Source: Urechidicola croceus (lineage in GTDB: Bacteria; Bacteroidota; Bacteroidia; Flavobacteriales; Flavobacteriaceae). Taken from it: a DNA stretch of 64,000 bases. The stretch is taken from positions 62,001 to 126,000 of the forward strand of contig CAJIZG010000004.1 in the NCBI GenBank assembly GCA_905181865.1, read 5' to 3'. Made by a program: the position numbers and the translations under genes. Shown here piece after piece: positions 54,590-62,934 of this stretch (positions are counted from its first letter, which is position 1; every line of letters starts with the position of its first letter). A model generated the notes under the pieces. The model was not told the DNA's origin. It saw only the letters and a program-made list of their open reading frames with translations, and did no database searches.

Positions 54590-55987
54590 TTATTCTACAA
54601 TGCCAAGTGGATTTGTGTTTTTCCAATTTCCTCTTGTAAAATCAGGGAATTTTTGAGAACTTCCATGCTCGTCAACAGATGCCTCACTCAATGGTCCTAC
54701 AGCGCTCCAGAAACAGCCTTCATAAACATTTTGATCTAATGGTTCTCGATTGCGTAAACACTCAATGATACGGTAGGACATCATATAATCCATACCACCA
54801 TGTCCTCCATTTTTCTTAGATATTTCTCCTAATCTTTTGTAAAGAGGATGTTCGTACTTTTCATAAATCGCGGCTAATTGATCCCCTTGAGCATATTTAT
54901 GATGGCTTTTAGTCGCTCCTTCAACGCCTCCTTCTAAAGATATACGTGTTGGGAATCCTGTTAAAGTTCCTTTTGTACCCTGAATTAAATTATGTCTTGA
55001 ATAAGGACGGGGGCTAGTCTCATCCCATTGAACCATTACAGTACGTCCCAAAGTAGTTTTAATGATGGAAGTATTCATATCTCCTCCTTTAAAATCCATT
55101 TGATTCCATTTATGGTCAGCTGGAAAATTTTTCTTCGCATAAAGATTTCTTCCTTTTCCTGGCGACGACATGGATACGATACGTTCAAAATTATCATCTC
55201 CTCTCCCTAAATTCATGTATTGTGCAACTGGACCTAATCCATGCGTAGGATATAGATTTCCATCCCGGTTGGCGTAATGTGGTGTTCTCCATGAACCAGT
55301 TCCACGGTCAACCTCATTCATCTGACCTCTCAATTCGTGAATATAAGCGGATTCACCATGTAATAATTCTCCTATAACCCCTTTACGACACATATTAAGG
55401 TATAATAACTCATCACGTCCGTAATTAACGTTTTCCATCATCATACAGTGTTTCTGTGTTTTTTCAGAAGTATCTACGATATCCCACATCTCTTGAATAG
55501 TAAGAGCAAGAGGAACTTCTACACAAGCATGAGATTCTTTTTTCATCGCCTCGATTGCCATAGGCGCATGTAACTCCCATGGAGTTGCTATGAAAACAAC
55601 ATCTGGTTTTTCTTTTTTTAACATCTTCTTCCAATCATTCTCTCCTCCAGTATATAAAGTAATGTCGTTATGTCTTTGACCTTTACCGATTTCTTTGCAT
55701 TTCCCAGAAACTTTTGTTGCATTATTTTCGAATAAATCACAAATAGCAACAACTTCTGTTCCTTCTATATTAGCCGTCCTTGTAGCATGACCAGAACCTC
55801 TGGCACCTACACCAATAAATGCACAACGGACAGTATCTAGTTTAGGAGCAGCATAATCTCCCATATAGGTCGCCGCAAAACCAGGTGAAGGATTAAAGTT
55901 ACTAGCGTTTAAAAAATTTGGCAAAAAAGCAAGTCCAGCGCCGGCAATGGATGAATTTTTTATAAAGTCTCTTCTATTAGAATTCAT
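54590..55987 (-). CDS. Tat-exported GH109-like Gfo/Idh/MocA protein
   Basis: A 465-aa protein with a twin-arginine signal (NRRDFIKNSSIAGAGLAF). The Rossmann motif is FIGVGARGSGH near residue 58. ATPWELHAPMAIEAM and YPTHGLGPVAQYMNLGRGDD are signatures of glycoside hydrolase family 109, which removes terminal alpha-N-acetylgalactosamine by an NAD-dependent oxidation-elimination mechanism with His and Tyr as catalytic residues. Exact specificity in this branch is not certain from sequence. It stands alone between terminators. A weak -7 element TACATTTA lies at 56017-56024 (minus strand). Confidence 0.88.
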   Translation of the reverse strand: MNSNRRDFIKNSSIAGAGLAFLPNFLNASNFNPSPGFAATYMGDYAAPKLDTVRCAFIGVGARGSGHATRTANIEGTEVVAICDLFENNATKVSGKCKEIGKGQRHNDITLYTGGENDWKKMLKKEKPDVVFIATPWELHAPMAIEAMKKESHACVEVPLALTIQEMWDIVDTSEKTQKHCMMMENVNYGRDELLYLNMCRKGVIGELLHGESAYIHELRGQMNEVDRGTGSWRTPHYANRDGNLYPTHGLGPVAQYMNLGRGDDNFERIVSMSSPGKGRNLYAKKNFPADHKWNQMDFKGGDMNTSIIKTTLGRTVMVQWDETSPRPYSRHNLIQGTKGTLTGFPTRISLEGGVEGATKSHHKYAQGDQLAAIYEKYEHPLYKRLGEISKKNGGHGGMDYMMSYRIIECLRNREPLDQNVYEGCFWSAVGPLSEASVDEHGSSQKFPDFTRGNWKNTNPLGIVE

Positions 55988-56158
55988 AAGTTTAAGTGTA
56001 AATTGGTTATTAATCGTAAATGTAATAAAAATTGTAATTCATTTATTGTTAGAAACTTTAAAAATAAATTAATATTTGTATGTAGTTGCCTGATTTTAAG
56101 TGCGCATTGAATTTATTATTTCTCATTGTTCAAAAAACAGATATCACTAAAAATATTC

Positions 56159-56166
56159 TATCTTCG
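56159..56166 (+). promoter_or_regulatory. Candidate -7 element of ruvB
   Basis: TATCTTCG differs from TAnnTTTG at one position and lies 24 bp before the ATG. Confidence 0.4.
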
Positions 56167-56190
56167 CAAAACTTAAGCGTTCTATAAGAG

Positions 56191-57210
56191 ATGAATGAAA
56201 ATTTAAATCCAGAGAATATTGATTACAATCATGAAGAACTAGAAGTAGAAAAGAAATTACGCCCTCTTTCTTTTGGTGACTTTACGGGACAAGATCAAGT
56301 GTTGGAAAATTTGCAAATATTTGTACAAGCCGCTAACCAAAGAGGAGAAGCATTGGACCATACTTTGTTTCATGGACCTCCAGGTTTGGGTAAAACAACA
56401 TTGGCACATATTTTGGCCAATGAGTTAGAGGTAGGAATCAAAATTACTTCAGGACCAGTCTTGGATAAACCAGGAGATTTGGCAGGTTTGCTAACTAATT
56501 TAAGTGAGCGTGATGTTTTATTTATAGATGAAATTCATCGATTAAGTCCAATTGTTGAGGAGTATCTATATTCAGCAATGGAAGATTTCAGAATTGATAT
56601 TATGATTGAATCAGGTCCAAACGCGAGATCTGTTCAAATAGATTTAGAACCTTTTACATTAGTTGGGGCTACTACGCGTTCAGGATTGTTAACGGCGCCT
56701 ATGCGCGCTCGATTTGGAATAAGCAGTCGATTACAATATTATAAAACCGAACTATTAACTACGATAGTCCAAAGAAGTGCAAGTATTTTAGGGGTTCCCA
56801 TTTCCATGGAGGCTGCCATAGAAATAGCAGGAAGAAGTAGAGGAACACCACGAATAGCGAATGCACTATTGCGAAGAGTACGTGATTTCGCTCAAATCAA
56901 AGGAAATGGAAATATTAATATTGAAATTTCAAGATACGCCTTGGGAGCACTTCATGTCGATGCTCACGGTTTGGACGAAATGGATAACAAAATTTTGACT
57001 ACTATTATCGATAAGTTCAAGGGAGGTCCAGTTGGAATTACAACGATTGCAACAGCCGTTGGAGAAAGTAGTGAAACTATTGAAGAAGTTTACGAACCTT
57101 TTTTAATACAGCAAGGGTTTATAATGCGAACACCGAGAGGTCGTGAAGTCACTGAAGCGGCCTATAAGCACTTGGGGAAAATACAGAAAAGAACAGGAGA
57201 ATTATTTTAA
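56191..57210 (+). CDS. ruvB: Holliday junction branch migration helicase RuvB
   Basis: A 339-aa AAA+ ATPase that drives branch migration with RuvA. The N terminus has [19 protein letters not shown]. Walker A is GPPGLGKTT at 62-70, Walker B is LFIDEIHRL, sensor 1 is GATTRSGLL and the arginine finger is in APMRARFG. The C-terminal winged helix ends in [20 protein letters not shown]. The length is normal. The rhodanese and thioesterase genes follow closely and may share its transcript. Confidence 0.98.
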   Translation: MNENLNPENIDYNHEELEVEKKLRPLSFGDFTGQDQVLENLQIFVQAANQRGEALDHTLFHGPPGLGKTTLAHILANELEVGIKITSGPVLDKPGDLAGLLTNLSERDVLFIDEIHRLSPIVEEYLYSAMEDFRIDIMIESGPNARSVQIDLEPFTLVGATTRSGLLTAPMRARFGISSRLQYYKTELLTTIVQRSASILGVPISMEAAIEIAGRSRGTPRIANALLRRVRDFAQIKGNGNINIEISRYALGALHVDAHGLDEMDNKILTTIIDKFKGGPVGITTIATAVGESSETIEEVYEPFLIQQGFIMRTPRGREVTEAAYKHLGKIQKRTGELF

Positions 57211-57220
57211 ACTTAGACAT

Positions 57221-57646
57221 ATGAAAATAATTAAATTATTTGTCATTGCAATTTTAACTATAGGTTTTGTTGCATGTAAAAAAGAGGTAAAAAAAGAGGT
57301 AACTAAAGAAACTGAGACTATTGATTCCGAACCGATTGGGATTATTTCTACAGACGAATTGAATTCCTTGAGTAATAGTATTCAATTAGTAGATGTGAGA
57401 ACACCAGATGAGTACGCATCTGGATATATTAAAAATGCCATTAATATTGATATAATAGGGGATGATTTTATTGAAGGTATGGTATTGTTGAACAGAGCTA
57501 AACCTGTTTATGTGTATTGTGTTAAAGGGGTGAGAAGTCAAAAAGCAGCAGAGACCCTTCTAGATGCTGGATTTTCACAAGTTTATAATTATAAGGGTGG
57601 ATTTGGAGAATGGACTAAAGGAGGAAATACCGTAAGTGTTGACTAA
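57221..57646 (+). CDS. Rhodanese-like lipoprotein
   Basis: A 141-aa exported protein. The ATG at 57221 gives a lipoprotein signal (ILTIGFVACKK); earlier in-frame codons overlap ruvB and are rejected. Residues 40-141 are a single rhodanese domain with VDVRTPDEYASGYIKNAINI and the active-site Cys in VYCVKGVRSQKAAETLL, followed by GFSQVYNYKGGFGEW. It probably transfers or binds sulfane sulfur in the periplasm; the partner is unknown. Confidence 0.9.
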   Translation: MKIIKLFVIAILTIGFVACKKEVKKEVTKETETIDSEPIGIISTDELNSLSNSIQLVDVRTPDEYASGYIKNAINIDIIGDDFIEGMVLLNRAKPVYVYCVKGVRSQKAAETLLDAGFSQVYNYKGGFGEWTKGGNTVSVD

Positions 57647-57652
57647 ACGATA

Positions 57653-58129
57653 ATGACTAAGATTCTAGAAAGTAAAATAAGAGTTCGGTTTCAGGATTGT
57701 GATCCATTTAATCATTTGAATAATTCTAGTTATATCGATTATTTTTTTGATGCTAGAGAGGATCAATTACATAAATATTACGATTTAGATATTTATAAGC
57801 ATGCGCGTGAAACTGGTAAAGGGTGGGTGGTTGTAACCAATCAAATAAGTTATATGAAACCTGCTTTGCTCTCGGAAACGGTTACTGTTCAATCTCAAGT
57901 TATTAATTATACCAAAAGAAGTATTCAATTTGAGTTTCATATGTTTGATGAAACGAAGAAGGTATTGAAAGCGGTTATGTGGTCTAAGTTTGTCTATTTT
58001 GATATTAGATCCCAAAAAGGCGCTACGCACTCTCAAGATTTCATGAAATTATTTGAGGAGATCTCCTTACCAATTGAAGCCAAAACCTTTGATGAAAGGA
58101 TAGCGAATATTCTGAAAGGGAAACTTTAA
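57653..58129 (+). CDS. Hotdog-fold acyl-CoA thioesterase
   Basis: A 158-aa cytoplasmic enzyme of the YbgC/4-hydroxybenzoyl-CoA thioesterase type. The catalytic loop is RVRFQDCDPFNHLNNSSYID, with the Asp that activates water. A hot-dog helix (DYFFDAREDQL) and strands (VVVTNQISYMKPALLSETV) follow. It hydrolyses an unidentified acyl-CoA. It starts 6 bp after the rhodanese gene and ends just before a strong terminator. Confidence 0.9.
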   Translation: MTKILESKIRVRFQDCDPFNHLNNSSYIDYFFDAREDQLHKYYDLDIYKHARETGKGWVVVTNQISYMKPALLSETVTVQSQVINYTKRSIQFEFHMFDETKKVLKAVMWSKFVYFDIRSQKGATHSQDFMKLFEEISLPIEAKTFDERIANILKGKL

Positions 58130-58134
58130 AAGCA

Positions 58135-58166
58135 AAAAAAGGGAACGATTATCGTTCCCTTTTTTT
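58135..58166 (+). terminator. Terminator after the thioesterase gene
   Basis: AAAAAAGGGAACGA / TCGTTCCCTTTTTT forms a 14-bp stem with a 3-nt loop and an extended T run. Confidence 0.95.
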
Positions 58167-58196
58167 GCCTTAAATAATTGTTCTAAAATTTACATG

Positions 58197-58292
58197 TTAC
58201 ACAATTAAGAAATTGGTTGTGGCTTTTGGATAATATCCTGAACCATCTATATTTTTAGTTTCTCCAGGAAGAGACCAAGTATCGTCGAATGT
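58197..58292 (-). pseudogene. 3' end of an unidentified gene, cut off near an IS relic
   Basis: 31 sense codons and a TAA with protein-like composition: TFDDTWSLPGETKNIDGSGY followed by YPKATTNFLIV. The frame is closed by a stop just upstream (58293-58295), about 60 bp from the end of the transposase relic. I do not recognise the family. It looks like the C terminus of a host gene interrupted by the insertion element, but the matching 5' part was not found on the other side. Confidence 0.4.
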
Positions 58293-58353
58293 TTATTAGA
58301 ACCCATTGGAAACGTATTCTATATTAAAAATATTATTGTATATCTGTAATTAG

Positions 58354-59262
58354 TCATATCCCTTTAATTGATACTATCACAAGCCTATCAAAGATTCTTT
58401 CACCAAAATACCTACGGTTAAGTTTATAAACAAACTCATTAAGGTATAATTGTAAATATTTCTTCTTTATTTTATGATAATTACCTGTAAAATTTCGTTT
58501 TGCAGTACGAATTGCTATGTGTACCCATTTTAGAGTTTCTTTAGTTGTTTGCTCATTTTATTTTTCAGTCATATGTACCTCTACATAATCAGCAATATTC
58601 ACATAAGAGGTACTTTTATCTGTAAAGACAATGGATTGTTCATCATCAATAGCGCTGTTAAATGTAGTATCTGTGCCATCAGCCTTATGATCTTCAAGCA
58701 CGTTGGCTTTAAAATAGCGACACTGTCTATCTACTTTTCCTGTATCTATATTTTCAAGTACTGTACTCTCGGCCATAATCATAACATTATATTTTGCTGT
58801 CACGTCCTGCTTTCTGAGTTTTATGCTGATGCTCTGATGCTTCTATAGTAAAATAGCCTTCATCTATTTCTGTCATGCCCTCTAAAGTATAACGAGCATC
58901 TCGCTGCCCCATTTGCTTTTCTTAGTTTATGAACCATTACCCAAACTGGCTCATAACGTTTTAAACCTAATTGGCGTTGTATCTCTTTAGATGAAAAATC
59001 TTTCTTTGTTGCTGTTAATAAGAACATCGTTTTATACCAAATCAAAAATGATAAATTTGAACTCTGAATAATCGTTCCACTGCGCAGAGAGGTTCGACTT
59101 CTACATTTTTTTACATTCATAACTCCATTGACTTTTTATCTAATAATGCTCTGTATGGAAACACCTTTTGCAAATGACACCTATTTTGTTCCGTTCTTCT
59201 TTAAAGTGAGTACGACATGATTCTTCACTATCAAATTCTGCTGTAAAACTAAAAATATTCAT
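58354..59262 (-). pseudogene. IS1595-family (ISXO2-like) transposase relic
   Basis: The frame-shifted pieces add up to about 303 codons, the normal length of the family. The N terminus is MNIFSFTAEFDSEESCRTHF, then SLRSGTIIQSSNL, FLIWYKTMFLLTATKKDFSS and KEIQRQLGLKRYEPVWVMVH. A middle part lies at 58803-58558 (VFTDKSTSYVNIADYVEVHM). The C-terminal piece TLKWVHIAIRTAKRNFTGNY, YLQLYLNEFVYKLNRRYFGE ends in RIFDRLVIVSIKGI. Several in-frame stops and frameshifts are present, so it is inactive. Terminal repeats were not delimited. Confidence 0.85.
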
Positions 59263-59420
59263 ACTTTTGTCTTTCCTTAAAGATACTAAATAAATTGTTG
59301 CTATCAGTGTTTACGGATATACAAATAAAGTAATATTAATTAGAAGGTTTTTTAAATATTTAGGTAAATATTTAATCTTTATTTCCATTTTTCATATTAT
59401 GATTAAGTAATTTTTGCCGA

Positions 59421-59458
59421 CGTCTGCTATACTTCGTTATAATGAAATATAGCAGACG
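59421..59458. repeat. Inverted repeat near the IS1595 relic
   Basis: CGTCTGCTATA (59421-59431) and its exact complement (59448-59458) with a 16-nt interior that is itself partly self-complementary. A hairpin or a remnant of a mobile-element end. Confidence 0.6.
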
Positions 59459-59510
59459 ATAAGCGAATATAGTTTTTCTGGTTTTAGAATCAAACTAAAG
59501 TAAGAATCTA

Positions 59511-59518
59511 TATCTTTG
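59511..59518 (+). promoter_or_regulatory. Candidate -7 element of the MazG-like gene
   Basis: TATCTTTG followed by CAAC, matching TAnnTTTG. The transcript would include the inverted repeat at 59536-59609. Confidence 0.55.
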
Positions 59519-59535
59519 CAACTTGTTAAAAATTA

Positions 59536-59609
59536 TTGTCAGGCTGAGCCTGTCGAAGACGCTTTATGAGATGTCTTTTTGGGTCGTTTCAACAAACTCA
59601 GCGTGACAA
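59536..59609. repeat. REP-like imperfect palindrome in the MazG-like gene leader
   Basis: TTGTCAGGCTGAGCCTGTCG at the left and the near-complement of TTGTCACGCTGAGTTTGTTG at the right pair over more than 20 bases with a few mismatches. The sequence type (TGTCA-GCTGAG-TGTCGAA) is a dispersed repeat in flavobacterial genomes. A related half (GTCTGAGCTTTTCGAGGGAT) occurs at 59959-59978. Confidence 0.7.
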
Positions 59610-59624
59610 ACATAATTGATATTT

Positions 59625-59951
59625 ATGGATATAAAAGGAGCACAATTAACAGTTGATACTTGGATAAAAGAGCATGGTGTTCGTTATTTTAACGAGTTAA
59701 CGAACATGGCACAATTAACCGAAGAAGTAGGGGAGGTCGCTCGTATTATAGCGCGCCGCTATGGAGAGCAAAGCGAAAAAGAAAGGGATAAAAACAAAGA
59801 TCTTGGCGAAGAACTAGCCGATGTAATGTTCGTGGTCTTATGCCTTGCAAATCAAACAGGTGTGGATTTGCAAGATGCTTTTGATAAAAAATTGGACATC
59901 AAAACAAAACGAGATCACCACAGACATCATACGAACGAAAAGTTGAAATAG
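59625..59951 (+). CDS. MazG-like nucleotide pyrophosphohydrolase
   Basis: A 108-aa all-alpha NTP pyrophosphatase. The ATG at 59625 (MDIKGAQLTVDTWIKEHG) is preferred over a TTG 9 bp upstream. The metal-binding motifs are LTEEVGEVARIIARRYGE and DLGEELADVMFVVLCLAN, the EExxE...ExxD pattern of MazG-type helices. It probably removes non-canonical or excess nucleoside triphosphates in the cytoplasm. Its leader holds a REP-like hairpin. Confidence 0.9.
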   Translation: MDIKGAQLTVDTWIKEHGVRYFNELTNMAQLTEEVGEVARIIARRYGEQSEKERDKNKDLGEELADVMFVVLCLANQTGVDLQDAFDKKLDIKTKRDHHRHHTNEKLK

Positions 59952-59999
59952 CATGTTAGTCTGAGCTTTTCGAGGGATCTCTAATTAAGCCAGTCTTCG

Positions 60000-60007
60000 T
60001 ATCTTTG
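60000..60007 (+). promoter_or_regulatory. Candidate -7 element of the 79-aa gene and aroA
   Basis: TATCTTTG followed by CAC, 17 bp before the ATG at 60025. Confidence 0.5.
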
Positions 60008-60024
60008 CACTTTTAGAAAAAAAT

Positions 60025-60264
60025 ATGAATCAATACAAAAAGACGACATTCCTAAAATTAGCACTTCAATTTTTAATCGGGTTTTTTATTTTTGTGACCA
60101 TCCTACGATTGTTTACAGGCTTTTTTAAATTCGAAGGAATAGAAGGTGTAAAGCAAGCCTATCTTTACGATGGAAATTGGAAACCCTTTTTGCAAAGCCA
60201 AGTGCTGTTTTCTCTGTTATATGGACTTTTTATGGCGGGGTATTATAAATTTATAAAGAAATAA
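60025..60264 (+). CDS. Small membrane protein, unknown function
   Basis: A 79-aa protein with two hydrophobic helices (about 12-32 and 56-76) separated by a short loop with a few charged residues (FKFEGIEGVKQAYLYDGNWK). No family was recognised. It lies 2 bp before aroA and probably shares its transcript. The codon use and Bacteroidota-type promoter support a real gene. Confidence 0.7.
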   Translation: MNQYKKTTFLKLALQFLIGFFIFVTILRLFTGFFKFEGIEGVKQAYLYDGNWKPFLQSQVLFSLLYGLFMAGYYKFIKK

Positions 60265-60266
60265 AC

Positions 60267-61472
60267 GTGAACTTACAATTAGCACATTATTCAAATCCTA
60301 TTGAAGGATCTATACAAATTACAGGGTCAAAAAGTGAATCGAATCGATTGTTGATTTTACAACAGTTTTTCAAGAATCTAAAAATTGAAAACTTAGGGAA
60401 TTCAGATGATGCGCAATACATGCAAAAAGCATTGGCATCGGAAGTTGAGGTAGTAGATATTTCTCATGCAGGAACTGCTATGCGTTTTTTGACATCCTAC
60501 TTTGCTGTATTCGAAGGTCGTGAGACTATTTTAACAGGTTCTAAAAGAATGAAAGAGCGTCCTATTAAAATTTTGGTAGAAGCGCTGCAATCTTTAGGTG
60601 CTGATATTTCTTATATAGAGAATGAAGGCTATCCACCCATAAAAATCAGAGGTAAAAAATTATCTAAAAGTAAAGTCTTTATTAATGGAGGTGTAAGTAG
60701 TCAGTACATTTCTTCTTTGTTATTAATTGCACCAAGTTTAGAGAATGGTCTAGAATTGGAGTTTGAAGGAAAAGTAACTTCGGTTCCCTATATAAAAATG
60801 ACTTTAGGGTTATTGTCAGAACTAGGAATTGATAATTCTTGGGAAGGGAATACGGTAAAAGTAGTAGCGACAAAGGCTATAAAAGATACTACGGCAGTGG
60901 TTGAATCAGATTGGAGTTCGGCATCGTATTATTTTAGTTTGGTCGCTTTGAGCGAAGGCGCCACTATTACACTAAAATCATATAAAGAAAATAGTTTGCA
61001 AGGCGATTCATCATTGATTGGGTTTTATAGAGAATTAGGGGTTTCAACCTCTTTTGATAGTCATGTAATTACTTTGAAAAAGGATGTGGCTTGCAAATCT
61101 CATGTTGAATTTGATTTAGCAAATGCGCCAGATATCGCACAAACTATTGCAGTAACTTGTTTTGGTTTGGGAGTGTCTTGTGTTTTAACAGGGTTACATA
61201 CCTTAAAAATTAAAGAAACCGACCGTTTGGAAGCCTTAAAGAGTGAACTTACAAAACTGGGTGCAGATATTGAGGTAACCGATAAAACGTTACATTTGAA
61301 ACCGGCAACAAAGATTAATAAAGAGGTACTTATTAAGACTTTTGATGATCATAGAATGGCCATGGCTTTTGCACCGTTGTTGTTAAAAACAACTATTGAA
61401 ATAGAGGATGCAAATGTAGTGTCTAAGTCTTATCCAGATTTTTGGACGGATATTGCATCAATTACTTCTTAA
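60267..61472 (+). CDS. aroA: 3-phosphoshikimate 1-carboxyvinyltransferase (EPSP synthase)
   Basis: A 401-aa enzyme of the shikimate pathway joining PEP and shikimate-3-phosphate. The GTG at 60267 starts MNLQLAHYSNPIEGSIQITG and is followed by SKSESNRLL with Lys22, Ser23 and Arg27 at the substrate site. Further motifs are GTAMRFLTSYF, SSQYISSLLLIAPSL, the catalytic region NAPDIAQTIAV, KETDRLEALKSELTKLGA and FDDHRMAMAFAPL. It is slightly shorter than the E. coli enzyme but complete. The 2-bp gap to the upstream gene indicates coupling. Confidence 0.96.
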   Translation: MNLQLAHYSNPIEGSIQITGSKSESNRLLILQQFFKNLKIENLGNSDDAQYMQKALASEVEVVDISHAGTAMRFLTSYFAVFEGRETILTGSKRMKERPIKILVEALQSLGADISYIENEGYPPIKIRGKKLSKSKVFINGGVSSQYISSLLLIAPSLENGLELEFEGKVTSVPYIKMTLGLLSELGIDNSWEGNTVKVVATKAIKDTTAVVESDWSSASYYFSLVALSEGATITLKSYKENSLQGDSSLIGFYRELGVSTSFDSHVITLKKDVACKSHVEFDLANAPDIAQTIAVTCFGLGVSCVLTGLHTLKIKETDRLEALKSELTKLGADIEVTDKTLHLKPATKINKEVLIKTFDDHRMAMAFAPLLLKTTIEIEDANVVSKSYPDFWTDIASITS

Positions 61473-61505
61473 AATAAAAGATCATACGGATTACTTTTAG
61501 TATAC

Positions 61506-61547
61506 AGAGGTCACAGAGCGGTGGTCGCAGAGCGGTGATCATAGAGC
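61506..61547. repeat. Tandem repeat, 14 nt x 3
   Basis: AGAGGTCACAGAGC, GGTGGTCGCAGAGC and GGTGATCATAGAGC are three degenerate adjacent copies in the aroA-queA gap. Confidence 0.75.
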
Positions 61548-61550
61548 TTA

Positions 61551-61590
61551 GAAGTGAGGCGAAGTCAGCAGAAGTCAGTAGAAGTGCGCC
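61551..61590. repeat. Tandem repeat, 10 nt x 4
   Basis: GAAGTGAGGC, GAAGTCAGCA, GAAGTCAGTA and GAAGTGCGCC follow the 14-nt array after 3 bases. The composition is purine-rich and unlike the AT-rich neighbourhood. Confidence 0.75.
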
Positions 61591-61797
61591 TAATTAGGCC
61601 AAAATACAGATTCGTTTAAGAAGCGTTTAAATCTTTTTAGTCTAAACACTTGACAACGCCTATCTCGATGTTGTATATTTGCAACTTTTATAAATATATA
61701 TAACACATGAAACGAGGGTACTAGAAGTTTTTTTCATTCAATAGAATGGTTCATAGCGAATAGTATGTAATCGTTTAAAATCAATAAATAGAAACAC

Positions 61798-62847
61798 ATG
61801 AAATTATCAAAATTCAATTTCGAATTTCCAGAAGAGTTATTGGCAGAGTATCCTGCAGAGCACAGAGATGAGTCTAGGTTAATGGTCTTAAATAGAAAAG
61901 AGCAAACTATTGAGCACAAGCAGTTTAAAGATTTGATCAACTATTTTGATGAGGGAGATTTGATGGTGTTAAATGATACAAAAGTTTTTCCGGCGCGTTT
62001 ATTTGGAGAAAAAGAAAAAACTGGAGCACGTATTGAGGTTTTCTTATTGAGAGAATTAAATCAAGAGCAACGTTTATGGGACGTATTGGTAGATCCAGCA
62101 AGAAAAATTAGAATTGGAAATAAATTATTTTTCGGTGAGGACGAAAGTTTGGTTGCTGAGGTAATAGACAATACAACATCGAGAGGAAGAACGTTGCGTT
62201 TCTTGTATGATGGTTCTTATGAAGAATTTAGAGAGAGATTAAAAATGGAAGGAGAAACGCCACTTCCAAAATATATTAAAAGAGCAACTGAGCCAGAAGA
62301 TGAAGAGCGTTATCAAACAATTTATGCGAAGCACGAAGGGTCTGTGGCAGCGCCAACTGCTGGATTACACTTTTCTAAGCATTTGTTGAAAAGATTAGAA
62401 ATTAAAGGTGTTGATTTTGCAAATGTAACATTGCACGTTGGTTTAGGTACATTTAACCCAGTAGAGGTAGAAGATTTATCAAAGCATAAAATGGATTCTG
62501 AGCAAATTGATATTTCAGTAAAAGCAGCCAAAATCGTTAACGGTGCTATTAATAGTAAGCGAAGAATTTGTGCAGTAGGTACAACAGCAATGAGAACTTT
62601 AGAGAGTTCTGTTTCTTCAAATGGTAGATTGAATGAGTTTAATGGTTGGACCAACAAGTTTATTTTCCCTCCCTATGAATTCTCAATTGCAAATTGTATG
62701 ATTACAAACTTCCACATGCCAAAATCTACATTAATGATGATGACATCTGCGTTTGCAGGCCATGATTTCTTAAAAGAAGCATATGTAGAAGCGGTAAAAG
62801 AGAAATATCGTTTTTACTCTTATGGAGATGCTATGTTGATTTTGTAA
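61798..62847 (+). CDS. queA: S-adenosylmethionine:tRNA ribosyltransferase-isomerase
   Basis: A 349-aa enzyme that transfers and isomerises the ribosyl part of SAM to preQ1-modified tRNA, giving epoxyqueuosine. Diagnostic segments are [55 protein letters not shown] and [18 protein letters not shown]. The C-terminal [17 protein letters not shown] is conserved. It is complete and of normal length. Confidence 0.97.
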   Translation: MKLSKFNFEFPEELLAEYPAEHRDESRLMVLNRKEQTIEHKQFKDLINYFDEGDLMVLNDTKVFPARLFGEKEKTGARIEVFLLRELNQEQRLWDVLVDPARKIRIGNKLFFGEDESLVAEVIDNTTSRGRTLRFLYDGSYEEFRERLKMEGETPLPKYIKRATEPEDEERYQTIYAKHEGSVAAPTAGLHFSKHLLKRLEIKGVDFANVTLHVGLGTFNPVEVEDLSKHKMDSEQIDISVKAAKIVNGAINSKRRICAVGTTAMRTLESSVSSNGRLNEFNGWTNKFIFPPYEFSIANCMITNFHMPKSTLMMMTSAFAGHDFLKEAYVEAVKEKYRFYSYGDAMLIL

Positions 62848-62871
62848 ACCCAACAGAGGACCTAAAAATTT

Positions 62872-62905
62872 AAACTGGTACAATAGCGATTGTACCAGTT
62901 TTTTT
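62872..62905 (+). terminator. Terminator after queA
   Basis: Perfect 12-bp stem AAACTGGTACAA / TTGTACCAGTTT, 6-nt loop, running into seven Ts. Confidence 0.93.
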
Positions 62906-62934
62906 ATATTTAAATTTGTACAAATTTTCTTACA

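Larger units (their letters stand above)
61473..61797. other. Intergenic region between aroA and queA
   Basis: It holds the two tandem arrays, and the queA promoter element TATATTTG at 61674-61681 with CTTG 21 bp upstream (61649-61652). The leader to queA is about 110 nt; no riboswitch was recognised in it. No gene is seen. Confidence 0.55.

Noticed and set aside
59421-59458. loxP-like recombination site (CTTCGTTATA core)
   Set aside because: The arms and spacing do not match lox sites and no tyrosine recombinase gene is nearby; it is recorded only as an inverted repeat.
61681-61797. preQ1 riboswitch before queA
   Set aside because: No recognisable aptamer pattern in the leader, and the sequence is almost purely AT-rich.
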